Of a DNA stretch of 26,438 nucleotides, positions 9,057 to 22,270 are shown one piece after another (the first letter of the stretch is position 1; each line of letters begins with the position of its first letter). Origin of the DNA: DATECU01 sp035286745 (GTDB taxonomy: Bacteria; Acidobacteriota; Vicinamibacteria; Fen-336); assembly GCA_035286745.1 (NCBI GenBank), contig DATECU010000097.1, positions 1 through 26,438 of the forward strand, written 5' to 3'. The notes below the pieces were generated by a model. That model was not told the DNA's origin. It ran no database searches and saw nothing but the letters and a program-made list of their open reading frames with translations. Position numbers and translations under genes: made by a program.

Positions 9057-10574
9057 GTGCGCCCTCATTCCCTCACCCTGACGACTTCGACCCTGCTGGC
9101 CCTTTCCTGCCTGGGCCGCCAGGATGCCCCGCCGGTGGCCGCCCCGGAGAGCTTGACGCTGGCAGTCCGCGCCGACGTGACCGGCTTCTTCCCCAATCCG
9201 CCTATCGAAAGCGAGGCCTTCACCGTCGACGTCAACCGCAGCTTGTTCGAGACGCTGGTCCGCTTCGACCCCGGCTTCCGCCTGCAGCCGGGCCTGGCCG
9301 AGCGCTGGGAGAACCCTGACGACCGCACCTTCGTCTTTGAGATCCGCCAGGGCATCCGCTTCTCGAGCGGCAAGCCCCTCACCGCCCGCGACGTGGCGGC
9401 GTCGCTCAACGCCAGCCGGCAGCGCGGCTGGGTGTTGTCCGAGTATTTGCAGGCCATCGAATCGGCGGTGGCAGTCGACGAGCGACAGGTCCGCGTCCGA
9501 ACCCACCACCCGTCTCTGGTGCTCCTGGCCAAGCTCACCTGGGCCTTCGTGCTGCCCGCCGAAGCCACCAACGAGACCCCGGTGCCCGTCGTGGGCACCG
9601 GTCCCTATCGTCTGGAGAGTTGGACGCCCGGACGGGAGTTCGTGCTGGCCCGCAACCCCCACTTCCGGGGGCCGCCTCCCGCCTTCAGCCCGGTCCGTTT
9701 TCGAATCGAGCCGGATGCGGGAAGGCGCCTGGACCTGGTGCTCCGGGGAGAGGCGGAGGTGGCGGACAACGTTCCCTTGGACGCCCTCGACAACCTGCAA
9801 GGTCGCAGCGACGTCCGGGTGTTGGCCCAGCCCAGCCTGCGGGTCCTCTTCCTTTGCCTCCGCGTCGATCAGGCCCCGCTCTCCGACCCCCGGGTGCGGG
9901 AAGCTGTCGACCTGGCCCTCGATCGCCAGGAGCTGATCGCCCGCGCGCTTTCCGGTCGGGCCGAGCCGGCCTCGCAGCTGGTGCCGGCAGCGGTGGTCGG
10001 CTTCAACCCCAAGCTGACGGTGCCTGGGCCGGATCGACCACGAGCGCGCCGCCTGCTGGCCCAGGCCGGCCATCCTCGGGGCCTGAAGATCCGCCTGGAT
10101 GGCCCCAACAATCGCTATGTGAACGACGTGCGCATCCTGCACGAGATCGCGCGGCAGCTCTCCCTGGTGGGAATCGAGGCCGAGGTCAACTCGATCGACA
10201 AGGCCGAGTTCTTCCCGCTCATCCAGTCGGGCCGCTCCAAGCTCCACCTGCTCGGTTGGTCCTGCGAGTCGGGAGAGGCCGGGGACATCCTGGACTCCCT
10301 TCTGCACTCTCCCTTGCCGGGACGGCAGGTCGATCTGAACAGCGTGGGGCTGGCCGACGCCGAACTGGATCGGCTGATCGATGAGGCCAACGCGAGCACC
10401 ACCGATCTCAGACGGGTTCTGCTCCTGCAGCAAGCCATGGCCCGCGCCGGCGAGCTCAGAGCCACCCTGCCGCTGCTGGTCCAGACCGAGGCGGTGCTCC
10501 TCTCCAGGCGGATCGCCTGGGATCCGACCCTGACGCTGGCGTTGCGGCCGGAGGCCATGCGCCCGGCGCGGTGA
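9057..10574 (+). CDS. ABC transporter solute-binding protein, family 5 (peptide/nickel type)
   Basis: A 505-residue protein of the SBP_bac_5 (DppA/OppA/NikA-like) family. It shows SLFETLVRFDPGFRLQPGLAERWE, the FEIRQGIRFSSGKPLTARDVAASL block, GTGPYRLESWTPGREFVLARNPHFRG, and a C-terminal lobe with RILHEIARQLSLVGIEAEV. The N-terminus has a short hydrophobic stretch ending in LLALSC (Cys18), which may be a lipoprotein signal, though Ala at -3 makes a weak lipobox. The GTG at 9057 is the only reasonable start, as an in-frame TAG lies at 9045-9047; the ribosome-binding site is poor. No permease or ATPase gene is adjacent, so the transporter partners must be elsewhere and the ligand cannot be told. 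It diverges from the ilvB operon and converges on ilvD. Confidence 0.9.
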   Translation: MRPHSLTLTTSTLLALSCLGRQDAPPVAAPESLTLAVRADVTGFFPNPPIESEAFTVDVNRSLFETLVRFDPGFRLQPGLAERWENPDDRTFVFEIRQGIRFSSGKPLTARDVAASLNASRQRGWVLSEYLQAIESAVAVDERQVRVRTHHPSLVLLAKLTWAFVLPAEATNETPVPVVGTGPYRLESWTPGREFVLARNPHFRGPPPAFSPVRFRIEPDAGRRLDLVLRGEAEVADNVPLDALDNLQGRSDVRVLAQPSLRVLFLCLRVDQAPLSDPRVREAVDLALDRQELIARALSGRAEPASQLVPAAVVGFNPKLTVPGPDRPRARRLLAQAGHPRGLKIRLDGPNNRYVNDVRILHEIARQLSLVGIEAEVNSIDKAEFFPLIQSGRSKLHLLGWSCESGEAGDILDSLLHSPLPGRQVDLNSVGLADAELDRLIDEANASTTDLRRVLLLQQAMARAGELRATLPLLVQTEAVLLSRRIAWDPTLTLALRPEAMRPAR

Positions 10575-10635
10575 GCCGAGGTCGACGATCGACGGGGCAC
10601 AACACCGGCCCGGGCCACGAGCCGCTGCTCGGGGC

Positions 10636-10660
10636 ATCCGACGCCGGTCTGGCCTCGGAT
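10636..10660 (+). terminator. Possible terminator between convergent genes
   Basis: ATCCGA and TCGGAT enclose a smaller GCC/GGC pairing. The hairpin lies in the 93-base gap between the stop of the solute-binding protein gene and the stop of ilvD. Only a short T run (CGGGCTTT) follows on the plus strand, so this is a weak candidate. Confidence 0.3.
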
Positions 10661-10667
10661 CGGGCTT

Positions 10668-12353
10668 TCAGTCGGGGAACTGGTCGGTCACCGCCCCCTG
10701 GCTGGCACTGCCCACCAACCGGGCGTACTTGGCCAGCACCCCCCGCGCATAGCGTCGCTCGGGCGGCCGCCAGACCGCCCGGCGCCGCTCCAACTCCTCC
10801 TCGGCGACCTCCAGCCGCAGCTGGCGCGCGTCGGCATCGACGGTGATGCGGTCGGTTTCCTGCACCAGGGCCAGCGTGCCCCCCACCGCCGCCTCGGGCG
10901 CCACGTGCCCCACCACCATTCCGTAGGTGCCCCCCGAGAACCGTCCGTCGGTGATGAGCGCCACCTGGTCCCCCAGGCCGGCCCCGATGATGGCGGCGGT
11001 GGGAGCCAGCATCTCCCGCATGCCCGGTCCCCCGCGCGGACCCTCGTAGCGGATGACGATCACGTCGCCGGCTCGGATCTGCCCCGCCAGAATCGCGCCC
11101 AGGCAAGCCTCCTCGGAGTCGAAGACTCGGGCAGGACCCGTCAGGCGCCGGGTCTTGATGCCGGTCACCTTGGCCACCGCCCCCTCGGCGGCGAGGTTGC
11201 CCTTCAGGATGGCGAGATGCCCCTGGCCGTACACCGGGTCGGTCCAGGGCCGGATCACCTGCTGGTCGGGCCGCGGGTCTTCGGGCACGGGGGCCAGCGA
11301 CTCGGCCAGGGTCTGGCCCGTGATCGTCATGCAGTCCCCGTGCAGACAGCCGTGGGCGAGCAGGATCTTCATCACCTGGGGGACGCCTCCCGCCTGGTGG
11401 AGTTCGGTGACCACATAACGACCGGATGGCTTGAGGTCGCACAGCACGGGGACCCGGGCCCGGATCGCCTCGAAGTCGTCCAGGCTCAGGGGCACCTCGG
11501 CGGCCTGGGCAATCGCCAGCAGGTGCAGAACGGCGTTGGTGGACCCGCCCACCGCCATGACGACGGCAATGGCGTTCTCCAGGGCCTTCCGGGTCACCAT
11601 GTCTCGCGGCCGCAAGCCCCTGGCCACGGCGGCCGCCAGCACCCGGCCCGACTCCGCCGCGCTCTCCGCCTTCTCGGCGTCTTCTGCCGCCATGGTGGAA
11701 GAGCCGAGCAGGCTCATGCCCAGCGCCTCGAAGGCCGAGGACATGGTGTTGGCGGTGTACATCCCGCCACAAGAGCCGGCGCCCGGGCAAGCCTGACACT
11801 CCACCGCCGCCAGCTCCGCGTCGTCGATTCGCCCGGCGGCCCGCTCCCCCACCGCCTCGAACACGCTGACGATGGTGAGGTCGCGGTCGCCGAGGCGGCC
11901 CGGCTTGATGGTGCCTCCGTACACGAAGATGCCGGGGATGTTCATGCGCAGCATGGCCATCATGGCCCCGGGCATGTTCTTGTCGCAGCCGCCAATGGCG
12001 ATCACGCCGTCCATGCTCTGCGCGTTGCACACGGCTTCGATGGAGTCGGCGATCACCTCCCGAGACACCAGCGAGTACTTCATGCCCTCGGTTCCCATGG
12101 AGATGCCGTCGCTCACGGTGATGGTGCCGAAGACCTGCGGCATGGTCCCCGCCTGGCGGAGCGCCGCCTCAGCCCTGGCGGCGAGGTCGTTTAGACCCAC
12201 GTTGCAGGGAGTCAGGTTGCTGTAGGCGTTGGCGATGCCCACGATCGGCTTGTCGAAGTCACCGTCGGCAAAGCCCACCGCCCTCAGCATGGCTCGATTC
12301 GGGGAACGCTCCCGGCCCTTGGTCACGGCCCGGCTTCTCAACTGGTCGCTCAT
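10668..12353 (-). CDS. ilvD: Dihydroxy-acid dehydratase
   Basis: IlvD dehydrates 2,3-dihydroxyisovalerate (and the isoleucine homologue) to the 2-oxo acid and needs an Fe-S cluster. The 561-residue product has GIANAYSNLTPCNVGLNDLA with the first cluster Cys, GGCDKNMPGAMMAM with the second, ACPGAGSCGGMYTANTMSSA with the third, and IRYEGPRGGPGMREML and LITDGRFSGGTYG towards the C-terminus. The ATG at 12353 follows CGGAG at a suitable distance; a longer open frame upstream overlaps pheA and is rejected. It is the only step between IlvC and LeuA not encoded in the main ilv-leu operon. It lies 61 bases downstream of pheA on the same strand, probably in one transcript, with a possible promoter of its own in the gap. 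Confidence 0.97.
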   Translation of the reverse strand: MSDQLRSRAVTKGRERSPNRAMLRAVGFADGDFDKPIVGIANAYSNLTPCNVGLNDLAARAEAALRQAGTMPQVFGTITVSDGISMGTEGMKYSLVSREVIADSIEAVCNAQSMDGVIAIGGCDKNMPGAMMAMLRMNIPGIFVYGGTIKPGRLGDRDLTIVSVFEAVGERAAGRIDDAELAAVECQACPGAGSCGGMYTANTMSSAFEALGMSLLGSSTMAAEDAEKAESAAESGRVLAAAVARGLRPRDMVTRKALENAIAVVMAVGGSTNAVLHLLAIAQAAEVPLSLDDFEAIRARVPVLCDLKPSGRYVVTELHQAGGVPQVMKILLAHGCLHGDCMTITGQTLAESLAPVPEDPRPDQQVIRPWTDPVYGQGHLAILKGNLAAEGAVAKVTGIKTRRLTGPARVFDSEEACLGAILAGQIRAGDVIVIRYEGPRGGPGMREMLAPTAAIIGAGLGDQVALITDGRFSGGTYGMVVGHVAPEAAVGGTLALVQETDRITVDADARQLRLEVAEEELERRRAVWRPPERRYARGVLAKYARLVGSASQGAVTDQFPD

Positions 12354-12389
12354 GGCTTCTCCGAAGATCCGCGTGTGCGGAGGGCGCGT

Positions 12390-12418
12390 ATGATACCCGG
12401 CCGCCCGAAAAATCTCAC
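12390..12418 (-). promoter_or_regulatory. Possible ilvD promoter
   Basis: TATCAT (12395-12390, five of six matches to the -10 consensus) lies 17 bases after GTGAGA (12418-12413, four of six to -35). The -35 overlaps the pheA stop codon. It could let ilvD escape the phenylalanine attenuator upstream of pheA. It is based on sequence match alone. Confidence 0.4.
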
Positions 12419-13266
12419 ACCGCCTCCCGATCCGCGCCGCGACGCAGGCCCTCGGGGTAGGAGCCCAGGACGCGCAACTCCTGGGACATTCGTCCCAGTT
12501 CCTCGAGGGCGGCCCGAACCGGCCCTCGCGGATCGCCCAGCACGTCGAGGTAGAACGCGTACTCCCAGGGCCGCCCGCGCAGCGGGCGCGACTCGATCTT
12601 GGTGAGATCCAGGCCTCGGCTGGCGAAGGCCCCGAGGGCGCGGAAGAGAGCGCCCGGAGCGTTGCGGAGAACGAACAAGAGCGAGGTCTTGTCGGCGTGC
12701 TCCAGGACGACCGGCCGGGCGGCCAGGAGCAGATAGCGAGTGGCATTGCCGGTGTCGTCGCCCACCTCCTCGATCAGGACGGAGGCTCCTGACCATCGCG
12801 CCAGGAAGCACGGGACGAGCGCAGCCAGGGTGACGGGGCCGTCCCTCTGGAGCAGCGACACGCCGGCCTCTGCGGTCACCACCGGCTCCAGATGCGGCCG
12901 CTGCTCGAAGAAGCGCTGGCAATGGGTGAGCGCCGCCAGCGTCGCGGCGACCCGCCGAACCGAGGCCAGGCTGGCACCGGGGCGGGCCACCAAACTGTAG
13001 CGCAGCGTCACCTGCGTCTCCCCCGCGATCCACAGGGCGTGACGGCGCAAGCGGTCGTAGTTCTCGTGGATGGAGCCGGTGACCGCGTTCTCGATGGGCA
13101 GCACCATGCGATCGAGATCGCCGCGTTCCAAGGCCGCCACCAGGAGCTCAGGGTTAGGCTCGATCCGGACCCCAACTCCTTCCCCCACCAGATCCCGGGC
13201 TGCCTGGTGATCGAACGATCCCCGCTCGCCCAGGATGCCCACCGTCGTCTCTCTGTCCGTCTTCAT
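12415..13266 (-). CDS. pheA: Prephenate dehydratase
   Basis: This monofunctional enzyme converts prephenate to phenylpyruvate in phenylalanine synthesis. The 283-residue product has LGERGSFDHQAA near residue 12, MVLPIENAVTGSIHENYDRL at about 54-73, and the catalytic TRF-type motif as GDDTGNATRYLLLA near 170 (Tyr in place of the usual Phe). A C-terminal ACT domain follows, with KTSLLFVLRNAPGALFRAL and the phenylalanine-binding LTKIESRPLRGRPWEYAFYLD, so feedback inhibition by Phe is expected. No chorismate mutase domain is fused. The ATG at 13266 follows an AGGGG-type site. An arogenate-using enzyme cannot be excluded from sequence alone. The gene follows a phenylalanine-codon leader and attenuator, which supports the assignment. 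Confidence 0.93.
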   Translation of the reverse strand: MKTDRETTVGILGERGSFDHQAARDLVGEGVGVRIEPNPELLVAALERGDLDRMVLPIENAVTGSIHENYDRLRRHALWIAGETQVTLRYSLVARPGASLASVRRVAATLAALTHCQRFFEQRPHLEPVVTAEAGVSLLQRDGPVTLAALVPCFLARWSGASVLIEEVGDDTGNATRYLLLAARPVVLEHADKTSLLFVLRNAPGALFRALGAFASRGLDLTKIESRPLRGRPWEYAFYLDVLGDPRGPVRAALEELGRMSQELRVLGSYPEGLRRGADREAV

Positions 13267-13289
13267 GGCGACCCCTCTTCTTCCCTGCG

Positions 13290-13332
13290 CAAAAAGCGAA
13301 AGGCCCGCCCCGGTTCTCCGGGAGCGGGCCTT
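13290..13332 (-). terminator. pheA attenuator, also the likely rpoC terminator
   Basis: On the minus strand AAGGCCCGCTCC (13332-13321) pairs with a G-rich arm ending CGGGCCTT to form a long GC stem, followed by TTCGCTTTTT. The first arm contains CCCGCTCC (13328-13321), which is perfectly complementary to GGAGCGGG at 13380-13373 inside the leader peptide: eight pairs that would form the antiterminator. No other terminator-like structure is visible after rpoC, so this one may also end transcripts from the rpoBC operon. Confidence 0.85.
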
Positions 13333-13356
13333 CTCCGAACCGACCTGGGCGTCCGT

Positions 13357-13437
13357 CTACACGGTGCCCCTTCCCGCTCCCTTGGAGCCGGTAAAGACGA
13401 AGCCGGTGTTGAACGCCTGCGAAATCATGACCCGCAT
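13357..13437 (-). CDS. Phenylalanine leader peptide of the pheA attenuator
   Basis: A 26-codon ORF containing AFNTGFVFTG: three Phe codons within seven (codons 9, 13 and 15). Stalling there would leave GGAGCGGG at codons 20-22 free to pair with the first arm of the downstream terminator, giving read-through into pheA; translation to the TAG at 13359-13357 would mask it. It is a sparser version of E. coli pheL. A second in-frame ATG at 13428 is an alternative start. The exact match between antiterminator and terminator arms is the main support. Confidence 0.75.
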   Translation of the reverse strand: MRVMISQAFNTGFVFTGSKGAGRGTV

Positions 13438-13464
13438 TGTCGTCTCTTCTCGGGAGGAGTTCAA
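13436..13464 (-). promoter_or_regulatory. Possible promoter before the pheA leader
   Basis: TTGAAC (13464-13459), 17 bases, then GACAAT (13441-13436): four of six matches in each box. If used, transcription would start near 13429, so the leader would begin at the second ATG (13428) on an almost leaderless RNA. Read-through from rpoC is the alternative source of transcript. Confidence 0.35.
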
Positions 13465-13511
13465 CCGCCGGCCTTCACTCGTGGTCCTGCCAGCCGCCGT
13501 CGACCTCATCG

Positions 13512-17702
<4,191 letters not shown>

Positions 17703-17709
17703 TCGCCTC

Positions 17710-17790
17710 TAGGAATCGCCTTCGGCGATTCCTAATCGATTTCGCTTCGCGAAATCGGATCCCACTTCGCTCCGCGCCGCTTGCGGCGCG
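17710..17790 (-). repeat. Three successive hairpins between rpoB and rpoC
   Basis: In transcript order: an 8-bp stem CGCGCCGC/GCGGCGCG (17790-17773) with a two-base loop; a 9-bp stem CGATTTCGC/GCGAAATCG (17757-17737) with a GAA loop; and an 11-bp stem TAGGAATCGCC/GGCGATTCCTA (17734-17710) with a GAA loop. The last ends just before the AGAGG ribosome-binding site of rpoC. No T run follows any of them, so they are not simple terminators. A related set lies before rplK. Confidence 0.8.
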
Positions 17791-17818
17791 CTAAGACGAG
17801 ACACTGTCCAACTCCCCA

Positions 17819-20800
17819 TCAGTGCTTCGTCTTGATGAGTTCCACGTCCAGGCACAGGCTCTGCAGCTCCCGGATCAGGACGTTGAACGATTCCGGCAAG
17901 CCAGGCGTGAACACGGTGTCGCCCTTGACGATGGCCTCGTAGATCTTGGCGCGGCCGTAGACGTCGTCGGACTTGGCGGTCAAAAGCTCCTGCAAGATGT
18001 GGGCAGCGCCGTAGGCCTCGAGCGCCCAGACCTCCATCTCTCCGAAGCGCTGTCCGCCGAACTGAGCCTTGCCGCCCAACGGTTGCTGGGTGATCAGGGA
18101 GTACGGACCGATCGACCGCGCGTGGATCTTGTCGTCGACCAGGTGCGAGAGCTTCAGCATGTAGATGTAGCCCACGGTGACCTTCTGCTCGAAGGGCTCG
18201 CCCGTCATGCCGTCGTAGATGGTCAGCTTGCCGGAGCGCAGCAGATTGGGCCGCAGCGGGTTGCGCTCTTCTTCCCGTTCGTTGGCGAGCACCAAGTACT
18301 GCTTGATCTCCTTCTCGCTGGCCCCCTCGAAGACCGGGCTGGCGAAGTGCAGGCCCAGGGCCTTGGCCGCCCAGCCCAGATGGGTCTCCAGGATCTGCCC
18401 CACGTTCATGCGCGAAGGCACGCCGAGCGGGTTGAGCACGATCTCGGTCGGGGTGCCGTCGGGGAGGTAGGGCATGTCCTCCTCGGGCAGGATGCGGGCG
18501 ATCACGCCCTTGTTGCCGTGGCGGCCGGCCATCTTGTCGCCCACCGACAGCTTGCGCTTCATGGCCACGAAGACCTTGACCAGCTTGATCACGCCCGGGG
18601 GCAGCTCGTCGCCGCGCTTCAGGCGGCTCTCCTTCTCGGCGAACAGGGCCTTCAAGACCTCGATCTGACGCTCGGTCTTGTCCACCACCTCGTTGACCTC
18701 GTCCTCCACGTCCTCTTCGTCCTTGCCCCTCACCCGGAGCTTCAGGATGTCGGAGTGACGCAGCCGACTCAGCACCTCACGCGTCAGCTTGTCGCCCTTC
18801 TTCACCACCTTCTCGCCCCGGACGTTCACCAGGTCGGAGGTGGCCAGCTTGCCCTCCAGGATGTCCTCGATGCGCTTGTCCCGCTCGTCCTGAAGGATGC
18901 GGATCTCGTCCTTCAGGTTCTTCTCCATCATGAACAGCTCGGCGTCCTCGATCTGCTTGGCGCGGTCGTCCTTCTCGACACCCTTCCGGGAGAAGATCTT
19001 GACGTCGACCACGATGCCCTCGATGCCGGGCGGGCAGACCAGCGAAGCATCGCGGACATCGCCCGCCTTCTCTCCGAAGATGGCCCGAAGCAGCTTCTCC
19101 TCGGGGGTGAGCTGGGTTTCGCCCTTGGGTGTCACCTTGCCCACCAGGATGTCGCCGGGGCGGACGCTGGCTCCGATGCGGATGATGCCGCTCTCGTCCA
19201 GGTTGGCGAGCAGAGTCTCGGAGACGTTGGGGATGTCGCGAGTGACCTCTTCGGGACCGAGCTTGGTGTCCCGGGCCTCGATCTCGAACTCCTCGATGTG
19301 GATCGAGGTGTACATGTCCTCCTTCCAGCTTCTCGCTGACCAGGATGGCGTCCTCGAAGTTGTAGCCGCGCCAGGGCATGAAGGCCACCAGCACGTTGCG
19401 CCCCAGCGCCAGCTCACCCATGTCGGTGCAGGGCCCGTCGGCCAGGATCTGCCCCTTGGCCACGTGCATCCCGACCTTCACGATCGGCTTCTGGTTGATG
19501 CTGGTGTTCTGGTTGGAGCACTTGAACTTGGTCAGGTTGTAGATGTCGGCCCCGATCTCCTTGCCCTTGTCGGGGCCGTCCTGGGCCTCGACCCGGATGA
19601 TGATGCGGCGGGAGTCCACCGAATCCACCACCCCGGCGCGACGGCAGACGGTGGCCGCCCCCGAGTCCTTGACCGTGATGTGTTCCATGCCGGTGCCGAC
19701 CAGCGGCGCTTCCGAGCGTAGCAGGGGCACCGCCTGGCGCTGCATGTTGGAGCCCATCAGAGCGCGGTTGGCGTCGTCGTTCTCCAAGAAGGGAACCAGC
19801 GAAGCCGCCACCGACACCAGCTGCTTGGGCGAAACGTCCACGTAGTCGATCTCCTCGCGTTTGGCGAGGACGAAGTTCCCGGCCTGCCTCGCGGAGACGC
19901 GGTCTTCGATGATGTTCCCGTTGTCCTCCACCTTGATGTTGGCCTGGGCGATGACGTACTTGTCTTCCTCCCAAGCCGAGAGGTAGAAGCAGTAGGGCTC
20001 GACCTCCGCCGATCGCTTCTTCTTGGCCCGAGAGGCTGCGCTTGCCTGTTCGATCTCGGCCCGCTCGACGATGTCCCCGACCTTGAACTCGGTGTCGCCG
20101 GCCTCCAGGATCTGGTAGTAGTCCAGCACCCGACCGTCCTTCACCTTACGGTAGGGGCTCTCGATGAACCCGAACTCGTTGATGCGGGCGAAGGTCGAGA
20201 GGCTGGAGATGAGCCCGATGTTGGGACCTTCCGGGGTCTCGATGGGGCAGATGCGGCCGTAGTGGGTTGGGTGCACGTCGCGCACCTCGAACCCGGCCCG
20301 CTCCCGGGAGAGTCCGCCCGGGCCCAAGGCCGACAGCCGGCGCTTGTGGGTGATCTCGCTGAGCGGGTTGGTCTGGTCCATGAACTGGCTGAGCTGGCTG
20401 CTGCCGAAGAACTCCCGGATGCTGGCCATGACCGGCTTGGCGTTGATGAGGTCGTGGGGCATGGCGGTGGCCATCTCCTGATAGACGCTCATCTTCTCCT
20501 TGATGGCCCGCTCCATCCGCACCAAACCGATGCGGAACTGGTTCTCCAGCAGCTCGCCCACGCTACGCACACGACGATTGCCCAGGTGATCGATATCGTC
20601 CACGTCCTGCGGGTTGCGCCGGAGCTTGAGCACGAAGCCGACCACCGCGGTCACGTCCGCCAGCCGCAGGATCTTCTCCGCCAGGCCGCTGGAGAGGCCC
20701 AGCTTGGTGTTGAGCTTGAGGCGCCCCACCCTCGAGAAGTCGTACTTCTGCGGGTTCAGGAACATCCCCTCGAACAGGTTCCGGGACGACTCCAGGGTCG

Positions 20801-22130
20801 GCGGATCTCCAGGGCGCATGCGGCGGTAGATCTCGATCACCGCCTCTTCGCTGGTCTTGATGGCGTCCTTCTTGACGGTGGCCGAGAGCATGGGGCCGAT
20901 CTCGTCCCGCTCCGGGAAGCACACCTCGAAGGACGCCACCTGACTCTCCGGGTCCTGGATCACCGAGAGCACCCGCTGGTTCAGGGGCTCGTTGGCCTCC
21001 AGGATGACCTCACCGGTCCTGGGGTCCACGATGTCGGTGATGGTGTTGGCCCCCTCCAGGTCGGTTTCGGTGATCTCCACTTCCTCCACTTCCAGCTTCA
21101 GAAGCTGCTGGTAGGCGGCGCTGCTGATCTTCTTGCCGGCGTGGACCAGCTCCTCGCGCTTCCCCGAAGCTTCCTTGGGGCCATGGACGGTCTTGCTGAG
21201 CTTCAGACCCACCAGGTTCTCGGAGGTCTTCCAGAACAGTCGACCCTCCCGCACCTGGATCCGGTCCCACCTGTAGAAGGCCCTGAGGATCTCGGCGTCC
21301 GACTTCAAACCCATGGCGCGCAGGAAGACGGTGGCCAGGAACTTGCGCTTGCGGTCGATCCGGACGTGGAGCAGGTTCTTGGAGTCGTACTCGAACTCCA
21401 CCCAGCTCCCGCGGTAGGGGATGATCTGGGCCGCGAACAGGCCCTTCTCCGGCTGGGAGAAGAACACCCCCGGCGAACGGTGAAGCTGGGAGACGATCAC
21501 GCGTTCGGTGCCGTTGATGATGAAGGTCCCGTTGTCGGTCATCAGCGGGATGTCGCCGAAGTAGACCTCCTGCTCCTTGATGTCGCGAATGGTCTTGGCG
21601 CCGGTCTCCGCGTCCCGCTCCCAGACCACCAGACGGATGGTGACCTTGAGGGGCACCGCGAAGGTCATGCCCCGCTCCTGGCACTCGTCGACGTCGTACT
21701 TCAGCTTGAGGCCCACCGGCTCATCGCAGGTCTCGCAGGTGATCGGCTTGTTCTCGTTCAGGTGACCGCACTTGAAGCAGTGGATCTCCCGGTCGCCCCG
21801 CGGGTCGGTGATGATGGTGGCGGCGCAGAAGGTGCAAGGCCGCCCCAGCTTGTCGAGACCCAGCAGCCTGCCGCACTTGCACTCCCAGTTGCCGATGGAG
21901 TACTCGACGAACTCGAGGGAGCAGTTCTCTCTGAGGTCGGTAATGGGAAAGACGCTCTTGAAGACCGACTGCAGCCCGGCGTCTTCCCGGTCCTGAGGCA
22001 GGACCCTCATCTGCAAGAAGCGCTCGTAGGAGTTCTTCTGAATCTCGATGAGGTTCGGGATGGGGATCGCCGTGTTGATCTTCGCGAAGTTGACCCGTTC
22101 CCGGTAGATGTTCTTCGGAGCCGTGTACAT
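17819..22130 (-). CDS. rpoB: RNA polymerase beta subunit, reading frame interrupted
   Basis: RpoB is the second large core subunit of RNA polymerase. The frame from ATG 22130 gives 935 residues of normal RpoB, ending in RGYNFEDAILVSEKL at 19326. The family sequence resumes as KEDMYTSIHIEEFEIEARD from 19324 in the other frame and runs 501 residues to the stop. Only one base (19325) lies between them where a codon is expected, so two bases seem to be missing. Restored, the protein would be about 1437 residues. The rifampicin region is intact and sensitive-looking (FGSSQLSQFMDQ, EITHKRRLSALGPGG). Residues 79-143 form an insertion with four CxC/CxxC pairs (Cys84/86, 99/102, 118/121, 132/135), probably two zinc ribbons. 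A TTG lies two codons upstream, but the ATG has GGGGGTG at good spacing. An essential gene broken this way suggests sequence error first. Confidence 0.93.
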
Positions 22131-22145
22131 CAGCAAACACCCCCA

Positions 22146-22171
22146 GGGACGGGGCCATCAAGCCCCGTCCC
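22146..22171 (-). promoter_or_regulatory. Strong hairpin just upstream of rpoB
   Basis: A perfect 10-bp GC stem (GGGACGGGGC/GCCCCGTCCC) with a six-base loop ends 15 bases before the rpoB ATG. No clear T tract follows. Its place between rplL and rpoB matches where other bacteria have an attenuator or RNase III processing site that sets the ratio of r-proteins to polymerase subunits; that role is inference. The rest of the 134-base rplL-rpoB gap shows only short GC palindromes such as GCTCCGCGGAGC. Confidence 0.6.
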
Positions 22172-22270
22172 GAGAAGGAGACACTCCGGCGGAGACACCG
22201 CTCCGCGGAGCCGAACGATCATGAGCATAACGAGTCCCTGCAATCCCGATCACCGGGCTTGGAGGGGGGA

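Noticed and set aside
19311..19325. rpoB as two separate genes, the second starting at ATG 19315 behind AAGGAGG
   Set aside because: Only two bases separate GGAGG from the ATG, too few for efficient initiation, and the break falls inside a conserved structural stretch; a 2-base loss explains it better.
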